From Erinaceus europaeus (lineage: Eukaryota; Chordata; Mammalia; Eulipotyphla; Erinaceidae): DNA of 64,000 bases. The notes beneath the pieces were generated by a model. That model was not told the origin of the DNA. It ran no database searches and saw only the letters and a list, made by a program, of their open reading frames with translations. A program made the translations under genes and the position numbers. Shown in pieces: positions 36,204-45,400 of the stretch (position 1 is its first letter; the number at the start of each line of letters is the position of its first letter). The stretch is from contig NC_080164.1 in assembly GCF_950295315.1 (NCBI RefSeq), positions 111,558,447-111,622,446 of the forward strand. Direction: 5' to 3'.

Positions 36204-36489
36204 GGGAGTCGGGCTGTAGCGCAGCGGGTTAAGCGCAGGTGGCGCTAAGCACAAGGACCCGCAGAAGGATCCTGGTTCAAGCCCTGGCTCCCCACCTGCA
36301 GGGGTGTCGCTTCATAAGCGGTGAAACAGGTCTGCAGGTGTCTATCTTTCTCTCCCCTCTCTCTGTCTTCCCCCTCCCCTCTCCATTTCTCTCTGTCCTA
36401 TCCAACAACAATGACAACAATAATAACTACAACAATAAAACAACAAGGGCAACAAAAGGGAATAAATAAATAAAATTAAAAAAAAAAAA
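36204..36489 (+). repeat. Young full-length SINE-B
   Basis: Starts GGGAGTCGGGCTGTAGCGCA. TAGCGCAGCGGG fits the pol III A box and GGTTCAAGCCC the B box, so the tRNA origin is visible. The body, CAACAAGGGCAACAAAAGGG block and AATAAATAAA tail follow. Perfect 16-bp duplications AACACAGATCTATTCC flank it (36188-36203 and 36490-36505), and divergence is low, so the insertion is recent. Confidence 0.95.
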
Positions 36490-36506
36490 AACACAGATCT
36501 ATTCCA

Positions 36507-36605
36507 TGGTCCCTGGAGCCTATGAGGCTTCCAGATGGTGCTGAGACTTGTGCTAGGTAAAAGGTTGATGCTCTACTAGGTGAGCTACTCACCAGACCCA
36601 AAGTT
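36507..36605 (-). repeat. Decayed SINE head
   Basis: Antisense tRNA-like region (GATGCTCTACTAGGTGAGCT, CACCAGACCC). It is the older element into whose edge the young SINE-B inserted. Confidence 0.45.
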
Positions 36606-36811
36606 CCAGTTTTTATGTCATCTTCCATGCCCTATCCTTTTTTTTTGGTGTCTCTACCTTTTCATTCATCTGCAATTACTTACTCTTTCATGACTGACCA
36701 ACCAACATTCTCCCTGATTTAATTAACTTTTAGTAGGACATATGAGTAGAGTTGTGAATTTGAGCTTCCCAGAGAATAAGTATGTGTATCAACCAACAGC
36801 ATAGTTCTTTT

Positions 36812-37022
36812 TTCTATTTATTTATCTATTTAGTATTGGATAGAGACAGAGAAAAATTGAAAAGGGAGGGAGAGATAGGGAGAGAGACACAGAGACACTT
36901 GTAGCCCCAGTTGGCTGCTCATGATGTTTTCCTCCTGTAGGTGGGGACCAGGAGCTTGAACCTGGGTCCTTGCATACTGTAATGTGTGCACTTAACCAGG
37001 CACACCATCACCTGGCTCCCAA
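36812..37022 (-). repeat. SINE-B copy
   Basis: Complete antisense copy from the TTTATTTATC tail to CACCTGGCTCCC head. Flanks share a rough CA(T/C)AGT-CTTTTT duplication. Confidence 0.8.
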
Positions 37023-37093
37023 CACAGTACTTTTTACCTACTTCCTGAACTTTACTTTTTACAATTGCTTCATGATTTAGTTTTGTTATTTTA

Positions 37094-37303
37094 AGCTTAT
37101 TTATTTATTTTGAAGATTTTTTTAAAAATGTATTTGTTATTGGAATGAGAGAGAAGAATTGAGAGGGAAGGACGAGATAAAAAGCATCCCTGCTTCATCA
37201 TGCGTGAAGTTTCCCCCCTGCAGGTGGGGACCAGGGGTCTAAAGCCGCTTCCTTGTGCACAATAATATGAGCATTCAACCAGGTGTGCCACCACCTGACC
37301 CCA
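37094..37303 (-). repeat. SINE-B copy
   Basis: Complete antisense copy. Flanks ATGATTTAGTTTTGTTATTT and ATGGTTTAGCTTTTTTTATT look like a decayed target-site duplication. Confidence 0.8.
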
Positions 37304-37339
37304 TGGTTTAGCTTTTTTTATTATTGACTATATTCTCTT

Positions 37340-37560
37340 TATAAGAAAAAGGGAAAACACAAAGCAGAACTTGAACTGGATTTGGTGTATTGCATCAATG
37401 GAAAGGACTCTGGGGTGGGGGTGGGGGGACTTTCAGGTCCTAGTGCATGATGGTGGAGGAGGCCCTAGGCTGGGGGTCAGAGTGTTTTGCAGAAAACTGA
37501 GATTTTTTTTTTTTTTAAAACTGAGAAATTTTACACAAGTGAAAGCAGCGATACTATTCA
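37340..37560 (+). mobile_element. LINE-1 3' end, short-3'UTR lineage
   Basis: CAGAACTTGAACTGGATTTG, TGGAAAGGACTCTGGGG and CAGAAAACTGAGA correspond to 38765-38890. A T-run interrupts it at 37503-37516, with part of the sequence (AAACTGAGAAATTTTAC) repeated afterwards. Confidence 0.7.
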
Positions 37561-37589
37561 GTTCCTGAATGTTCCTGAATGCCTCTCTC

Positions 37590-38365
37590 TCTTAGAATGT
37601 TGACAGCAGGAACCTCACATTTCCACTACAGAGCCTTTATTTCCCTCAGTCCTGGAACCTTAGGGTAGGGTGCACTTTCCTGCATGTTTCTCTCAATTCA
37701 TACCAAATAATATTGCACCCGCCAATCACAACCAAATCAATGCAACGAGTGCCACCTCAGCATGCTTCACTTCAGACTGTGTCCAGAGACTTCAGGTGTG
37801 GAATGACAACCCTTCAGCTTCATTACTCGGGTGAGACCTTTCCTTTCATAGTATTCTCTAATTCCATTCCAGGCGGTTCAATTCCTAACAAAGTCCCAAG
37901 ACCTATATATAGACCAGGTCCAATGAGATAGAGCATATGTTTACATATATCCATAAAATAGGGCAAAGTATATACCTGAAAGCAAAAGTACACAGTAGTC
38001 TGCAGTGAGTACCTCCCAACACTTCATCTGCACTATTCCAGCCTCTAGGTCCATAATCATTCAACAATTTGTTTGGCTTTGTATTTTAACTCTCTTTTCA
38101 GCCACCAGTTTCCAGATGCCAGCAGGATGCCGAACAGACTTCCTTGGATAGAGGACCCCACCAATGTGTCCTGTATCTCTGCTTCCCCAGAGACCCACCC
38201 TACTAGGGAAAGAGAGAGGCAGATTGGGAATATGGATTGACCAGTCAACACCGATGTTTAGCGGGGAAAGCAATTACAGAAGCCAGACCTTCCACCTTCT
38301 GCAACTCAGAATGATGTTGGGTCCATACTCCCAGAGTGATAAAGAAAGGGAAAGCTAACAGGGGT
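37590..38365 (+). mobile_element. LINE-1 3'UTR, short form, truncated
   Basis: Collinear with 51690-52460. The GCAGTGAGTACCTCCC junction passes directly to AACACTTCATCTGC, so the 780-bp segment is absent. It stops abruptly at about 38365 where LINE-1 of another lineage begins. Confidence 0.85.
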
Positions 38366-38977
38366 CCAACCTCTGTGCAGAACAGTCTGGAGAATTCTCA
38401 GAAGGCTAGAAGTGAACCTACCCTATGACCCTACAATTCCTCTCCTGGGGATATAGCCTACGGAACCCAACACACCCATCCCAAAAGATCTGTGTACACA
38501 TATGTTATTAGCAGCACAATTTGTGATAGCCAAAACCTGGAAGCAACCCAGGTGTCCAACAACAGATGAGTGGCTGAGCAAGCTGTGGTATATATACACA
38601 ATGGAATACTACTCAGCTATAAAACATGGTGACTTCACTATTTTCAGCTGAACTTGGATGGACCTTGAAAAATTCATGTTAAGTAAGTCAGAAACAGAAG
38701 GATGAATATGGGATGATCTCACTCTCAGTCAGAAGTTGAGTAACAAGATCAGAAGGGAAAATACAAGTAGAACCTGAACCGGAATTTGTGTATTGCACCA
38801 AAATAAAAGACTGCAGAAGGGGAGGGGAATACAGGTCCAAGAAGGATGACAGAGGACCTAGTGGTTGTTTTATTGTTATATGGAAAACTGAGAAATGTTA
38901 TGCATGTACAAACTACTGATTTTTCCGTTGAAAGTAAAACATTAACTTCCCAATAAAGGAAGTTAAAAAAAAAAAAG
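38366..38977 (+). mobile_element. LINE-1 ORF2 3' end plus short 3'UTR
   Basis: About 38366-38750 is the end of ORF2 (TGGGGATATAGCCT, GCAACCCAGGTGTCCAACAA, ACAATGGAATACTACTCAGC), parallel to 50985-51350. It is followed by a compact 3'UTR of about 220 bp (AAAACTGAGAAATGTTATGC, CCCAATAAAGG) and poly(A) at 38967-38977. This 3'UTR is unrelated to the long one that follows ORF2 at 51352 and 58064. Confidence 0.85.
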
Positions 38978-40122
38978 CTGAATAACAGCAAGAGACAGGC
39001 ACATTTTACCTAAGACTTTTTAGTCCCTATAAGGCCACCCTATCAGCGGGAGCCCTATTTGTGGAGTCTTGAGTTTCCCAAACAGACATAATGGACCTAG
39101 ACCTCAAATTAATTCCTCTCTCCATTGTTACCTGTCATCTCTATCGTGAACAACAAAATAGACCCCTTTTTGGGCCCCTTAGGACCTTGCCCTCAACATG
39201 GATCAACAGCGGTAGAGAATGTTCTATCCTCTGATGGGAGGATTGACAACATAATCTGTGCTACACCTGAGGAAGAGGAGTACTGATATTGGGTCAACTT
39301 GGAACGATCCTACTCATGACCACAGAATGTGAGCTCTGATCTACAGGGATGCAGAGGTCACATAGGCTCCTAAGCTAAATATGGGCCTCAGATCACATCA
39401 AATCTTTGTGGTTTACAGTTAACAATATTTATACACCTTTCACACATTTGAGAGCTGCACTCTTCCCTGATCTAGCTTTCTGGTCCTTTTTCCAGCCTTG
39501 ACATCATCTCCCCAGATAAACACCTGCATATAAGATTTCAGGCTAGGGGAAAAAAAGAAAAGAAGAGAAAAGAAAAGAAAGGAAAAGAAAAGAAAAGAGA
39601 AGAAAAGAAAAGGAAAACTAGTATAGGCACAGGTTCATTGGAATATAACTAAAATATGCCTAATAGCTATCTACAAAATGGAGGACCCGCCCCCCAACAC
39701 TTCATTTGCACTATTCTAGCCTTTAGGTTCATGATTGGTCAACAATTTGTTTGGCTTTGTATGTTAACTCTCTTTTCAGCCACCAGGTTCCAGATGCTAG
39801 CATGATGCCTATCAGACTTCCCTGAGCTGATAACCCCACCAATAGAGCCCACCCCATAGGGAAAGAGAGAGGCAGGCTGGGAGTATGGTTCAACCAGTCA
39901 ATGCCCATGTTCAGCGGGGAAGCAGTTACAGAAGCCAGACCTTCCACCTTCTGTATCCCACAATGACCTTGGGTCCATATTCCCAGAGGGATAAAGAATA
40001 GGAAAGCTATCCAGAGAGGGTATGGGATATGGAGTTCTGGTTGTGGGAACTGTGTGGAGTTGTACCCCTCTTTTCCTATGGGTTTGTCAGTGTTTTCATT
40101 TTATAAATAAAACAAAAAAAAT
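38978..40122 (+). mobile_element. LINE-1 3'UTR, long form, 5'-truncated
   Basis: Collinear with 59112-60225: GCTGAATAACAGCAAGAGAC, AGGACCTTGCCCTCAACATG, TTTACAGTTAACAATATTTA, AACACTTCATTTGCAC, and an A-rich end near 40110-40130. A GAAAA-type purine repeat at 39549-39617 has expanded within it. Confidence 0.85.
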
Positions 40123-40610
40123 AATAAAAGTCAGTGGCATTCCTCTATGCAAACACTAAATTAGAAGAAGTTGAAATCCAGAAATCAATTCCTTTTACTC
40201 TAACAACAAAAACAATAAAATATCTAGGAATAAACCTAACCAAAGAAGTGAAAGACTTGTATACTGAAAATTTTGTGTCACCATTCAAGGAAATTGAAAA
40301 AGACACAAAGAAGTGGAAAGATATTCCATGTTCATGGGTTGGAAGTATTAACCTCATCAAAATGAATATACTACCCAGAACCATCTACAAATTTAATGCT
40401 ATCCCTATCAAGATCCCAACCGCATTGTTTAGGAGAATAGAACAAATGCTACAAATGTTTATCTGGAACCAGAAAAGACCTAAACAATGTCAAAACACTC
40501 TTGAGAAGAAAGAACAGAATTGGAGGCATCACACTCCCAGATCTCAAATTGTATTATAGGGCCATTGTCATCAAAACTGCTTGGTACTGAACATGAATAG
40601 AAAAAAAAAA
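40123..40610 (+). pseudogene. LINE-1 ORF2 fragment (reverse transcriptase C-terminal part)
   Basis: A 141-codon frame at 40134-40559 reads [20 protein letters not shown], with [20 protein letters not shown] and FIWNQKRPK further on. It parallels 49656-50060 and 57058-57470. This is the region just after the reverse-transcriptase palm, present in LINE-1 ORF2 proteins. It is a decayed fragment without the catalytic FADD motif, directly abutting an unrelated LINE-1 tail upstream. It has no function by itself. Confidence 0.85.
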
Positions 40611-40934
40611 TAGGATCATGGAAAAACAAATCAATGGTTAAGTGAATCAGTAACTAATAATTCTAAATGCCTAATCATTCAACACACCACAGGAGAAACT
40701 GGTTTTGTGACAACTCTGTGTGATTCACTTTTCAAAATCCACTGTACCAAGTCTCATCATAGTCCATAAAATGCTTAGAAATACCCAGGCATGTGGTGGT
40801 CTGCTGCTGCCTCATGCCACACCAGGCATCTGAACAGAGAGACCCAGTCCGGGCCATAACATGAACATGTCAGTACAGAATCTGGCTGGCTGTGCACAGA
40901 GGAACCCAGAGAAAACCCCTTCACTAAGAATATT
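40611..40934. other. Non-coding DNA, nothing recognised
   Basis: No gene or repeat was recognised. Confidence 0.4.
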
Positions 40935-41150
40935 CTTTTTTCAATCTTCTCTTTATTTGATAGAGCAAAAAGAAATTGAGATGGAAGGGGCAGATAAAGA
41001 GGGGGAGAGAAAGAGAGAGCCCTGCAGCACTGATTCGCCAATTTTGAAGCCTCTTCCCTACAAGTCCGTTCCAGGGGCTTCAACCCAGATCCTAATGCAT
41101 GGGAATGTGTGCACTGAACAGGGTTTGCCACCGGCCCAGCTCTTCTGCTG
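40935..41150 (-). repeat. SINE-B copy, old
   Basis: Antisense: T-rich start, GA-rich body, CCGTTCCAGGGGCTTCAACC B-box region and head. Diverged. Confidence 0.6.
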
Positions 41151-41289
41151 ATACTCATCAGGGAGGCTGGCAGCTACACACCCAGCCCTTCCATTGCTGA
41201 TGTCTTCAACCAAGGTCTGCTGGCTGAGGTTTTGCTCTGCCTTACTCTTGGAACCGATTCATTTCATTAACCTGGCAGAAACCATATGC

Positions 41290-41412
41290 AGCATTTATGC
41301 CACTTCACTACAAAGCTTCCCGCGCTACAGATGGGGACCTGGGCTTGAACCTTGGTCCTTGCCCATAGTCAAGCATGTAATCTCCTGCATGTACCCCAAC
41401 TGGCCCTGCAAA
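41290..41412 (-). repeat. SINE-B head, old
   Basis: GCTACAGATGGGGACCTGGG and GCTTGAACCTTGGTCC resemble the antisense SINE-B head. The rest is lost. Confidence 0.5.
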
Positions 41413-41609
41413 TCATCATCTTTGAATACTAGAGGATGAAATGACTCTTTGAAAGGTAACTCCTGAGGGCAGTGGATTTTAACTAAGGGTTGCCTCGGAA
41501 ACATTGCACAGGTCCTTCCTCCCTCTCTTAGAATGGAGTCAGGACCATTTAGCACCATCAGCAGGCAGCTCTTTCTAGCTCCTCCCTCTGAAGAGCAACT
41601 GCACCAACA

Positions 41610-41735
41610 TTGTGAACCAATGAGATGTCACTGCAGCTCAAGCCTTTGTGGGATTGGTCCACAGCAAGCCACACGCTCAGGAGGAGACATTGTGATGTCA
41701 TGCCCGCTGAACCCTATATAAGGCCCTGACCAGGC
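41610..41735 (+). promoter_or_regulatory. Candidate promoter of the kinase-like gene
   Basis: In order: CCAAT at 41617-41621, inverted CCAAT (ATTGG) at 41653-41657, CRE-like TGATGTCA at 41693-41700, and TATATAAG at 41715-41722 inside CCCTATATAAGGCCC. This spacing is like that of classical RNA polymerase II promoters. CRE-plus-TATA promoters are common in spermatid-expressed genes driven by CREM, which would suit a sperm-kinase relative. Transcription would begin near 41745, about 600 bp upstream of the kinase-like frame. Whether it is still active cannot be told. Confidence 0.5.
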
Positions 41736-41835
41736 TGAGCCTTTGGTCTTGATCACTCAGGAAGCTGTCGCAGTGACCTGCAGTTGACCAGGACCAGAGC
41801 AAGCTCACCTTTGCACCACCACTTCCACTCAGCAC

Positions 41836-42066
41836 CTACCTGTCTCCACTCTTCTCTCCTCTCTCTTTCTCTATCTCCACCTCTCTCCCTTCCTTCCCTC
41901 TCTTTCTTTTCTGTCCCCTTACCCTCCTCTCCCTACTTCCCTTTCCTCCCCTACCCCTCCCTCCCCTCTCCCTCCATTCCGCCACCTCCTGCCCCCTCCC
42001 TCCTTCCTGCTCCACCTCCTCCCTTGGCGTCCTGCTCCCCTCCTCCCCTCCACCCCCTCCCTTGCT
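41836..42066 (+). repeat. Polypyrimidine tract in the presumed leader
   Basis: Nearly pure C/T over about 230 bases between the candidate promoter and the kinase-like frame. It could be leader or intron. Both strands show open frames made only by this composition. Confidence 0.85.
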
Positions 42067-42312
42067 CATATTTATGTAGATAGCTGTATATATGTTTATT
42101 ATTCAGTAGAGTGAGTAGAGTTTAGCTGTTTATACATATTTTTGGGGGGTGGGGGTGGTTATCATATTAGTTATAGTTATTATTGTTGTTGTTGTTGCGG
42201 GATATCAGATTTAGTGGGTGGGGGTGGTTCTTGGGTTCTTGGGTTAGTGTTAGAGTCCCTCTCCCTTAGCTGTTATTTAGAGAGAGCTGACAGGGCTGCT
42301 GTGAGGCCCGGC
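42067..42312. other. Leader region of kinase-like pseudogene
   Basis: TG/GTT-rich sequence with no clear start codon. CTGACAGGGCTGCTG at 42287 aligns with CATGACAGCTTGAGC at 45056-45070 in the second copy, so the ancestral start ATG may have been at the position now reading CTG. Confidence 0.4.
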
Positions 42313-43650
42313 AGTCAGCAGTCGACATTGGGCAACTATGGTGGCCTACAAATGACATCTGGCCTGCTTGTAGGTCACCATAGGCTGACTGGGGCCCAGG
42401 TCAAGACCTAGGAGGTTGACAAGAGTCAACTGCCCGATTGTAAGGTCCAGCAGCTCCTCCGGGGGCTAGAGGTGCTGGGGACCTTCCAGCACCCCAACAT
42501 CCTGAGTCTCCTGGACGTGGTGGAGGAGGAGGCCCACTGCCTCCTTGTAGTGGAGGAGCTGGCCCAGGGGCAGGACCTGGCCACACTCCTGCTCCAGCGC
42601 CCCCTCCTGGCAGAGGCCAAGGCCCGCAGCCTGCTGAGGCAGATCACGTTCGCCATCCAGTGCTGCCACCCGGGATCTCACCCTCTGGGACCTGAAGGCC
42701 AAGTATGTGCTGGTGACTGAGGAGGGGAGAGTGAAGCTCTCCATTGTGGAGGCACTGATGGGCAGTGTGGGGGTGGCTCTGGACATGACCTGGGGGCAGC
42801 ACGTCTTCATGGTGCCAGAAGTCCTACTGGGGCAGCGCCCCTCAACCGCCAGTGACCTCTGGTGCCTGGGAGTCCTCCTCTACCAGATGACTTTGGGAAC
42901 CCTCCCCTTCCTGGGGAAAGACTTCCAGGTGAAGGAGGGCAAAATCCTTTGAGGGGCCCTCCACATCCCCTATTCCACCCCGTTTATCTTACGCCACCTC
43001 CTCAGCAGACTACTCCACCAGGACCCCAGGCAGCAGGGCACCACCCAGGACATCCTGAGGCACCCTTGGACCTCACACCAAGAATCTGTTATGATCACAG
43101 TGAGGCCCAAAGGGTGCCCCATGAGGAGGATGGTCCGAGGTGCCCTGCAGAATCTGGCTCTCCAGTAGGGACTCCAATGCAAAGTGAAAACAGCACAGAA
43201 GAAGACACAGAGATGGAGCCCCAGCCTGGGGTGGACTCCCAAACCCCCACCCCAGAGCTAGGAAGCAGCACTGAGGAAGACACAGAGATGGAGGCTGAGC
43301 CTGGGACAGAGTCCCAAACCCCCACCCCAGAGCTGGGAAGCAGCACTGAGGAAGACACAGAGACAGAGCCCCAGCCTAGGGTGGAGTCTTCAACATCAAT
43401 CACCCCAGAAGACCGCAGCTCAGTCCTTACTCCAACCCGAGAAGTTCCAGATCCAGTGCCCCAGAGCTGCCATCCCTCATCACCTCCACCCAGACACTCC
43501 AGCCTCACCCCTCCTCGGGAGGACCCAGGAAGTCCGGGAAGCAGTTGGGCAGCCTCCCAAAGCCACTGCAACTCCCAGATCCCGAAAGACAGAGCTCTGC
43601 AGAGCCATAAGGTGCCTCTTCTGCTTCCCCTGGGTGCTCAGCAATAAGGT
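42313..43650 (+). pseudogene. Serine/threonine protein kinase-like pseudogene (CAMK/MARK/Smok-like)
   Basis: Conceptual translation follows the kinase fold in order: HHRLTGAQVK (N-lobe beta strands), then FQHPNILSLLDVVEEE (alphaC-beta4), ARSLLRQITFAIQCCH (alphaE), RDLTLWDLKAKYVLVTEEG (catalytic loop), MVPEVLLGQ (the APE region), ASDLWCLGVLLYQMTLGTLP (alphaF) and ILRHPW near the domain end. It is broken. TAG at 42409-42411 lies in the N-lobe; one extra C splits the HRDL motif near 42670, moving the frame by one; TGA at 42950-42952 interrupts the C-lobe; and the C-lobe frame ends at TAG 43166-43168, while the acidic repeat tail is open only in the first frame to 43647. The catalytic K is not evident, and the DFG position reads IVEA, so even the ancestor may have been catalytically poor. 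Related kinases include sperm motility kinases; the exact family is inferred from motif layout only. Confidence 0.75.
43192..43400 (+). repeat. 75-bp tandem repeat coding an acidic tail
   Basis: Units start AGCAC(A/T)GA at 43192, 43267 and 43342 with a period of 75 bp. In the open frame each unit encodes 25 residues beginning STEEDTEMEPQPG, with SQTPTPELG at the end. The third unit is partial. All units keep the frame despite the kinase domain upstream being broken. Confidence 0.9.
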
Positions 43651-44094
43651 TGCTCCCAAGTAGCCAACACCCTGGTGCAGAAGATGGGTCCCCTCCCACA
43701 GGCCCCTTTGGAATCCTTCCCAGCCACTTCAATGCAGTGAGGAGACCAGGACTGAATGCCCGCCCGAATATATGTTGAGAATGCTGGACTTTGAAATCTA
43801 GATTTTTATTTTGTATTTATTTTTATTTTATATATTTCATATTTTTATGTTAGTAAATTGTTAAAATGCTGACAGTTTGGAAAATCATCTCTTTGTTCTG
43901 TGTGCGTCAGGCCCATATGACACTTGGGTGACGGGGGAGGTGGTGTGTGGGTGGCAATGGCCTTTGAATAGTTATCATGGGGACTATGGGGTACTACTGG
44001 GGTTACAGAGAGCAGTCTGGGAGCCAGGTTGCAAGGCAAGAGGCAAAATGGTATGATATGACCACAGCTCTCAGGTGGCTGTTGATCACATTGC
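43651..44094. other. 3' flank of the kinase-like pseudogene
   Basis: An AT-rich stretch (43795-43870) lacks a perfect AATAAA but contains TTTATTTTTATTTTATAT. No other feature was recognised. Confidence 0.45.
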
Positions 44095-44520
44095 AGACTA
44101 AATTATTTTTTATATATATCATTATAAAATGGAAGTATTGACAAGACCATAGGATAAAAAGGGGTACAATTCTATACTGTTACTACCACCAACACTCCAT
44201 GTTCCATCCCCTTCCTTGTTAGCTTAACTACTCTTTATCCCTCTGGGAGTATGGACCCAGGGTCACTATGGTGCGCAGAAGGCGGAAGGTCTGGCTTCTG
44301 ATATTGCTTTCCCTCTGAACATGGGTGTTGCTAAGTCAAACAGTCCTCCCAACCTGTCTCTTTCTTTCCCTAGTGGGGCAGAGCTCAGAGGAGGAAGGGC
44401 TCCAGGACACATTGGTGGGGTTGTCTGCTCAGGGTAGTCAGGTTGGCATCATGGTAGCATCTGGAACCTGGTGGCTGGAAAAAAAGGTATAAAGTAGAAC
44501 AAATTGATGATGAGTCATGA
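44095..44520 (-). mobile_element. LINE-1 3'UTR final block, antisense
   Basis: The reverse complement matches the last block of the long-lineage 3'UTR (CCCAGAGGGATAAAGAGTAG, GAACATGGGTGTTG in antisense, CACCAGGTTCCAGATGCTAC). It inserted between the two kinase-like copies. Confidence 0.8.
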
Positions 44521-45056
44521 ACCTAAAGGCAAGAATATTTCAGTTAAAGATATTTGGTTTCTAATTTGCAAAAATCTAGTAGATCCCTTTAAGGTATATT
44601 CTATGGGACCATAACTTTACTAGTTTTTTCCTGGGCCTGATATCTAGTACAAAGGTCGACCCAAGTTATTGTATGGGGAGATGGTGAATTCTAACCTCAC
44701 ATGTGAAGGCAGGGCTGGGATAGGGGGCTGAAAGGCTGAGTTCTCTGACAGCAATGTAAGAGCAGGGCCTTAGCTCCCCTTCAGAGAGGGAACCCAATGC
44801 CTGGGTCTGTCCACAAGAAGCAGAAAAAAGGGTTACAGAAGGGGAGATTGACCACAGGGAATGTGGGTGCTGAGCCAGCTCTCCTCATGTACATAAGCAT
44901 TTTCTCTGGTTTACTTGGTTCTTTGTCTCCAAATTTATAAAACTAACAAAGAAAATATTGAGCCTCAAGCCAGCAAAGAAGCCTACTTCACTGAGCTGCA
45001 GAACCCAGACTTCTGCCTCCTTTACCAGCTGCCTCACTCAGAGTAGTGAGATCTCA
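44521..45056. other. Non-coding DNA between kinase-like copies
   Basis: No repeat was recognised. It may hold the leader of the second copy, but no promoter-like cluster like that at 41610-41735 could be found. Confidence 0.4.
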
Positions 45057-45400
45057 CCATGACAGCTTGAGCGGGGCCAGTAGTTCACCTGCCCCTCTTG
45101 GACAACTAGGTGACCTATAATCAGTACACTCTGGCATGTGTGGGGGTCACCATAGGCTGGCTGGCATCCCAGTCAAGATCAGGTTTACAGATCATAACCT
45201 TCTGACCCAGCCCTAACTCCAGCACTTCCTCCAGGAGCTAGAGGTACTGGGGACCTTCTGACACCCCAATAACCTGAGGCACCTGGAGGTGGCAGAAGAG
45301 GCTTCCTCCATCCTGTTGGAGGAGGAACTGGTCAGGGAGAAATAGGTAGCCATCACATTGAGAACTGTAGTGTGCAAAGTGGCAGGGGTTCCTCAGGTTG
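45057..45400 (+). pseudogene. Second kinase-like relic (N-lobe only)
   Basis: The segment is clearly homologous to 42287-42600: GTCACCATAGGCTGGCTGG matches GTCACCATAGGCTGACTGG, and GAGCTAGAGGTACTGGGGAC matches the first copy except for single changes. The conceptual product keeps GHHRLAGIPVKI and QELEVLGTF, then stops in place of the Q of QHPN. It has an ATG in a good context (CACCATGAC at 45055) but TGA three codons later, plus further stops. After about 45360 similarity to the catalytic half is lost, so most of the C-lobe was deleted. About 45460-45530 faintly resembles the acidic-tail region of copy one. It is more decayed than copy one. Confidence 0.7.

Noticed and set aside
36204..36300. 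tRNA-like gene with A and B boxes
   Set aside because: It is the head of a SINE with a CT-rich body, A-rich tail and TSD. It lacks a complete tRNA fold, and the same holds for the other SINE heads.
39549..39617. Poly(A) tail of a processed gene copy
   Set aside because: The GAAAA-type run lies inside a LINE-1 3'UTR that continues on both sides, so it is a local expansion.
40775..41158. 127-codon minus-strand frame
   Set aside because: Most of it crosses an old antisense SINE. There is no recognised domain.
42862..43175. Proline-rich first part of the 261-codon frame
   Set aside because: In this stretch the other frame reads true kinase C-lobe motifs (alphaF and HPW), so the proline-rich reading is out of frame. 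Only the later acidic-repeat part is plausible coding sequence.
43095..43571. 158-codon antisense frame with Ser/Val repeats
   Set aside because: It is the mirror of the 75-bp acidic tandem repeat on the plus strand. The plus-strand frame fits a kinase tail better, and the antisense one lacks any context.
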